22,630 nt of DNA from Clostridiales bacterium (GTDB taxonomy: Bacteria; Bacillota; Clostridia; Oscillospirales; Acutalibacteraceae), in NCBI GenBank assembly GCA_020859725.1, contig JAJBVR010000100.1, positions 1-22,630 on the forward strand. The letters are read 5' to 3'. Shown here in pieces: positions 21,853 to 22,630 of the stretch. Made by a program: the position numbers and the translations under genes. The notes beneath the pieces were generated by a model. The model did no database searches. It saw only the letters and a list, made by a program, of their open reading frames with translations, and was not told the origin of the DNA. How positions within the stretch are numbered: the first letter of the stretch is position 1; each line of letters begins with the position of its first letter.

Positions 21853-22002
21853 TTACTTTGTTTCTCTGTGAAGAGTGTGTTTTCTGCAGAACGGGCAGTA
21901 CTTATTCATTTCAAGCCTGTCTGGTGTATTCTTTTTGTTTTTCATTGTGTTGTAATTTCGTTGTTTGCATTCAGTGCAAGCTAAAGTTACTTTAACTCTC
22001 AT
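21853..22002 (-). CDS. rpmG: 50S ribosomal protein L33
   Basis: A 49-residue L33: [45 protein letters not shown]. The two CxxC pairs make it the zinc-binding form. GGAGGTG precedes the ATG. First gene of the rpmG-secE-nusG run. Confidence 0.97.
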   Translation of the reverse strand: MRVKVTLACTECKQRNYNTMKNKKNTPDRLEMNKYCPFCRKHTLHRETK

Positions 22003-22028
22003 TTCAGCACCTCCGTTTTTATTTCGAT

Positions 22029-22034
22029 ATTATA
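22029..22034 (-). promoter_or_regulatory. Possible -10 element for rpmG-secE-nusG
   Basis: A perfect TATAAT on the minus strand 27 bp before the rpmG start, with no convincing -35 at 16-18 bp. Upstream (about 22070-22105) AAAGG/CCTTT with a T-run looks like a terminator or leader hairpin. Low certainty. Confidence 0.35.
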
Positions 22035-22157
22035 AATCTCCCTCAAACAAACGGGTGCAAAATCCCATTTTAAAAAAGGCAAAAAATTAGCCCCTTTTAG
22101 AGGTAGAATTAATATACCACATATAATTCAACACGTCAAGTAAAAATAAGAAAAAAT

Positions 22158-22186
22158 TTGCAATAATTTGCTTTTTATTATATTAT
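22158..22186 (+). promoter_or_regulatory. Promoter of the HI0933-like flavoprotein gene
   Basis: TTGCAA (22158-22163), a 17-bp spacer, TATTAT (22181-22186), 44 bp before the start codon, divergent from the ribosomal cluster. Confidence 0.6.
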
Positions 22187-22230
22187 ATACTTGAAATATT
22201 TGCCGAGGAGCAATAAATTTCGGAGTTAAT

Positions 22231-22630
22231 ATGAAAGTAATAATTGTGGGCGCGGGGGCTTCCGGGCTTTCCTGCGCAATAAAATTAAAGCAGCAACTAA
22301 GCGGCGCACAGGTTGCTGTTTTGGAACGAATGCCTTATCCGGCAAAAAAAATACTTGCAACCGGGAACGGCCGCTGCAATATAACGAACAAAAAAGCGCT
22401 TCACTATAAAGAAACAAAAGAATTTTTTAATTCATTAGGGCTTATGCTCCGTGAAGAGGAAAGCAGAATGTATCCGTATTCAATGAAATCGGAAACGGTG
22501 GCTGAAATTTTGATACAAGCCTGCCGCGACTTGGGTATTAAAATAATTACCGAATGTGAAGTTAAAGAAATTGATAAAAATTTACAAATAATTTCAGATA
22601 AGGGAATTTTTAGCGCGGACATAATTGTTG
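22231..22630 (+). CDS. HI0933-family FAD-dependent oxidoreductase (cut off by the window edge)
   Basis: The frame is open from the ATG at 22231, behind CGGAG, to the window end, so about 133 residues are visible. It begins with a dinucleotide-binding fold, VIIVGAGASGLSCAI (GxGxxG for FAD), followed by the family signature KKILATGNGRCNITN, diagnostic of the HI0933/BaiN-like flavoproteins. The family reduces or oxidises varied substrates; the substrate here is unknown. Its promoter diverges from that of rpmG. Confidence 0.9.
   Translation, partial: MKVIIVGAGASGLSCAIKLKQQLSGAQVAVLERMPYPAKKILATGNGRCNITNKKALHYKETKEFFNSLGLMLREEESRMYPYSMKSETVAEILIQACRDLGIKIITECEVKEIDKNLQIISDKGIFSADIIV

Noticed and set aside
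1..22630. CRISPR array or tRNA cluster
   Set aside because: No regularly spaced repeats and no tRNA cloverleaf sequences other than the tmRNA ends were seen.

Overview
The window looks like a low-GC Gram-positive chromosome, most likely a gut-type member of Clostridia. The basis is the order SRP RNA-dnaX-ybaB-recR, a one-piece tmRNA with a short clostridial-style tag, the rpmG-secE-nusG-rplK-rplA-rplJ-rplL cluster, strong AGGAGG-type ribosome sites, and clostridial mobile-element genes (TnpV, ParM/ParR-like). I cannot name a genus. There are two halves, and they meet at the 3' end of the tmRNA gene.

Positions 1 to about 12,900 are an accessory island. The left part (1-2737, minus strand) is a conjugative/plasmid-type maintenance block: a cut-off hypothetical gene, a ParR-like ribbon-helix-helix protein, a ParM-like actin, a small cysteine-containing protein and a protein with a sigma-region-4-like C-terminus. 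Next comes a XerC-like tyrosine recombinase (3033-3877) broken by a one-base frameshift. Directly downstream is a 279-bp segment (3906-4184) bounded by perfect 18-bp inverted repeats. Each repeat has the ACATAA-N6-TTATGT layout of a Xer/dif-type site. The segment carries a near-consensus promoter that now points left, into a terminator. If flipped, it would point right, about 90 nt before an 8-kb operon. I read this as an invertible promoter currently in the OFF position.

The operon (4216-12238, plus strand) encodes an SPFH-SHOCT protein, a membrane protein with KDS-type TPR-like repeats and a DUF6273-like end, an HNH endonuclease, and two zinc-ribbon/TIR/transmembrane/repeat proteins, one with an RCC1-like C-terminus. 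This has the look of a membrane receptor plus TIR effector system, possibly for defence. That function is inference. Four of the reading frames in the recombinase-operon unit are interrupted: three one-base A-tract changes and one in-frame TAG. This suggests a locked and decaying cassette, tract-based phase variation, or assembly error. A TnpV gene closes the island.

Positions 12,903-22,630 are core chromosome. On the minus strand are ssrA, smpB, recR, ybaB, dnaX, SRP RNA, a flavin-reductase-like protein, a YitT-family membrane protein, and the ribosomal/transcription cluster with an L10 leader, two L1-type operators and a terminator after rplL. A divergent plus-strand HI0933-type flavoprotein gene runs off the right edge.
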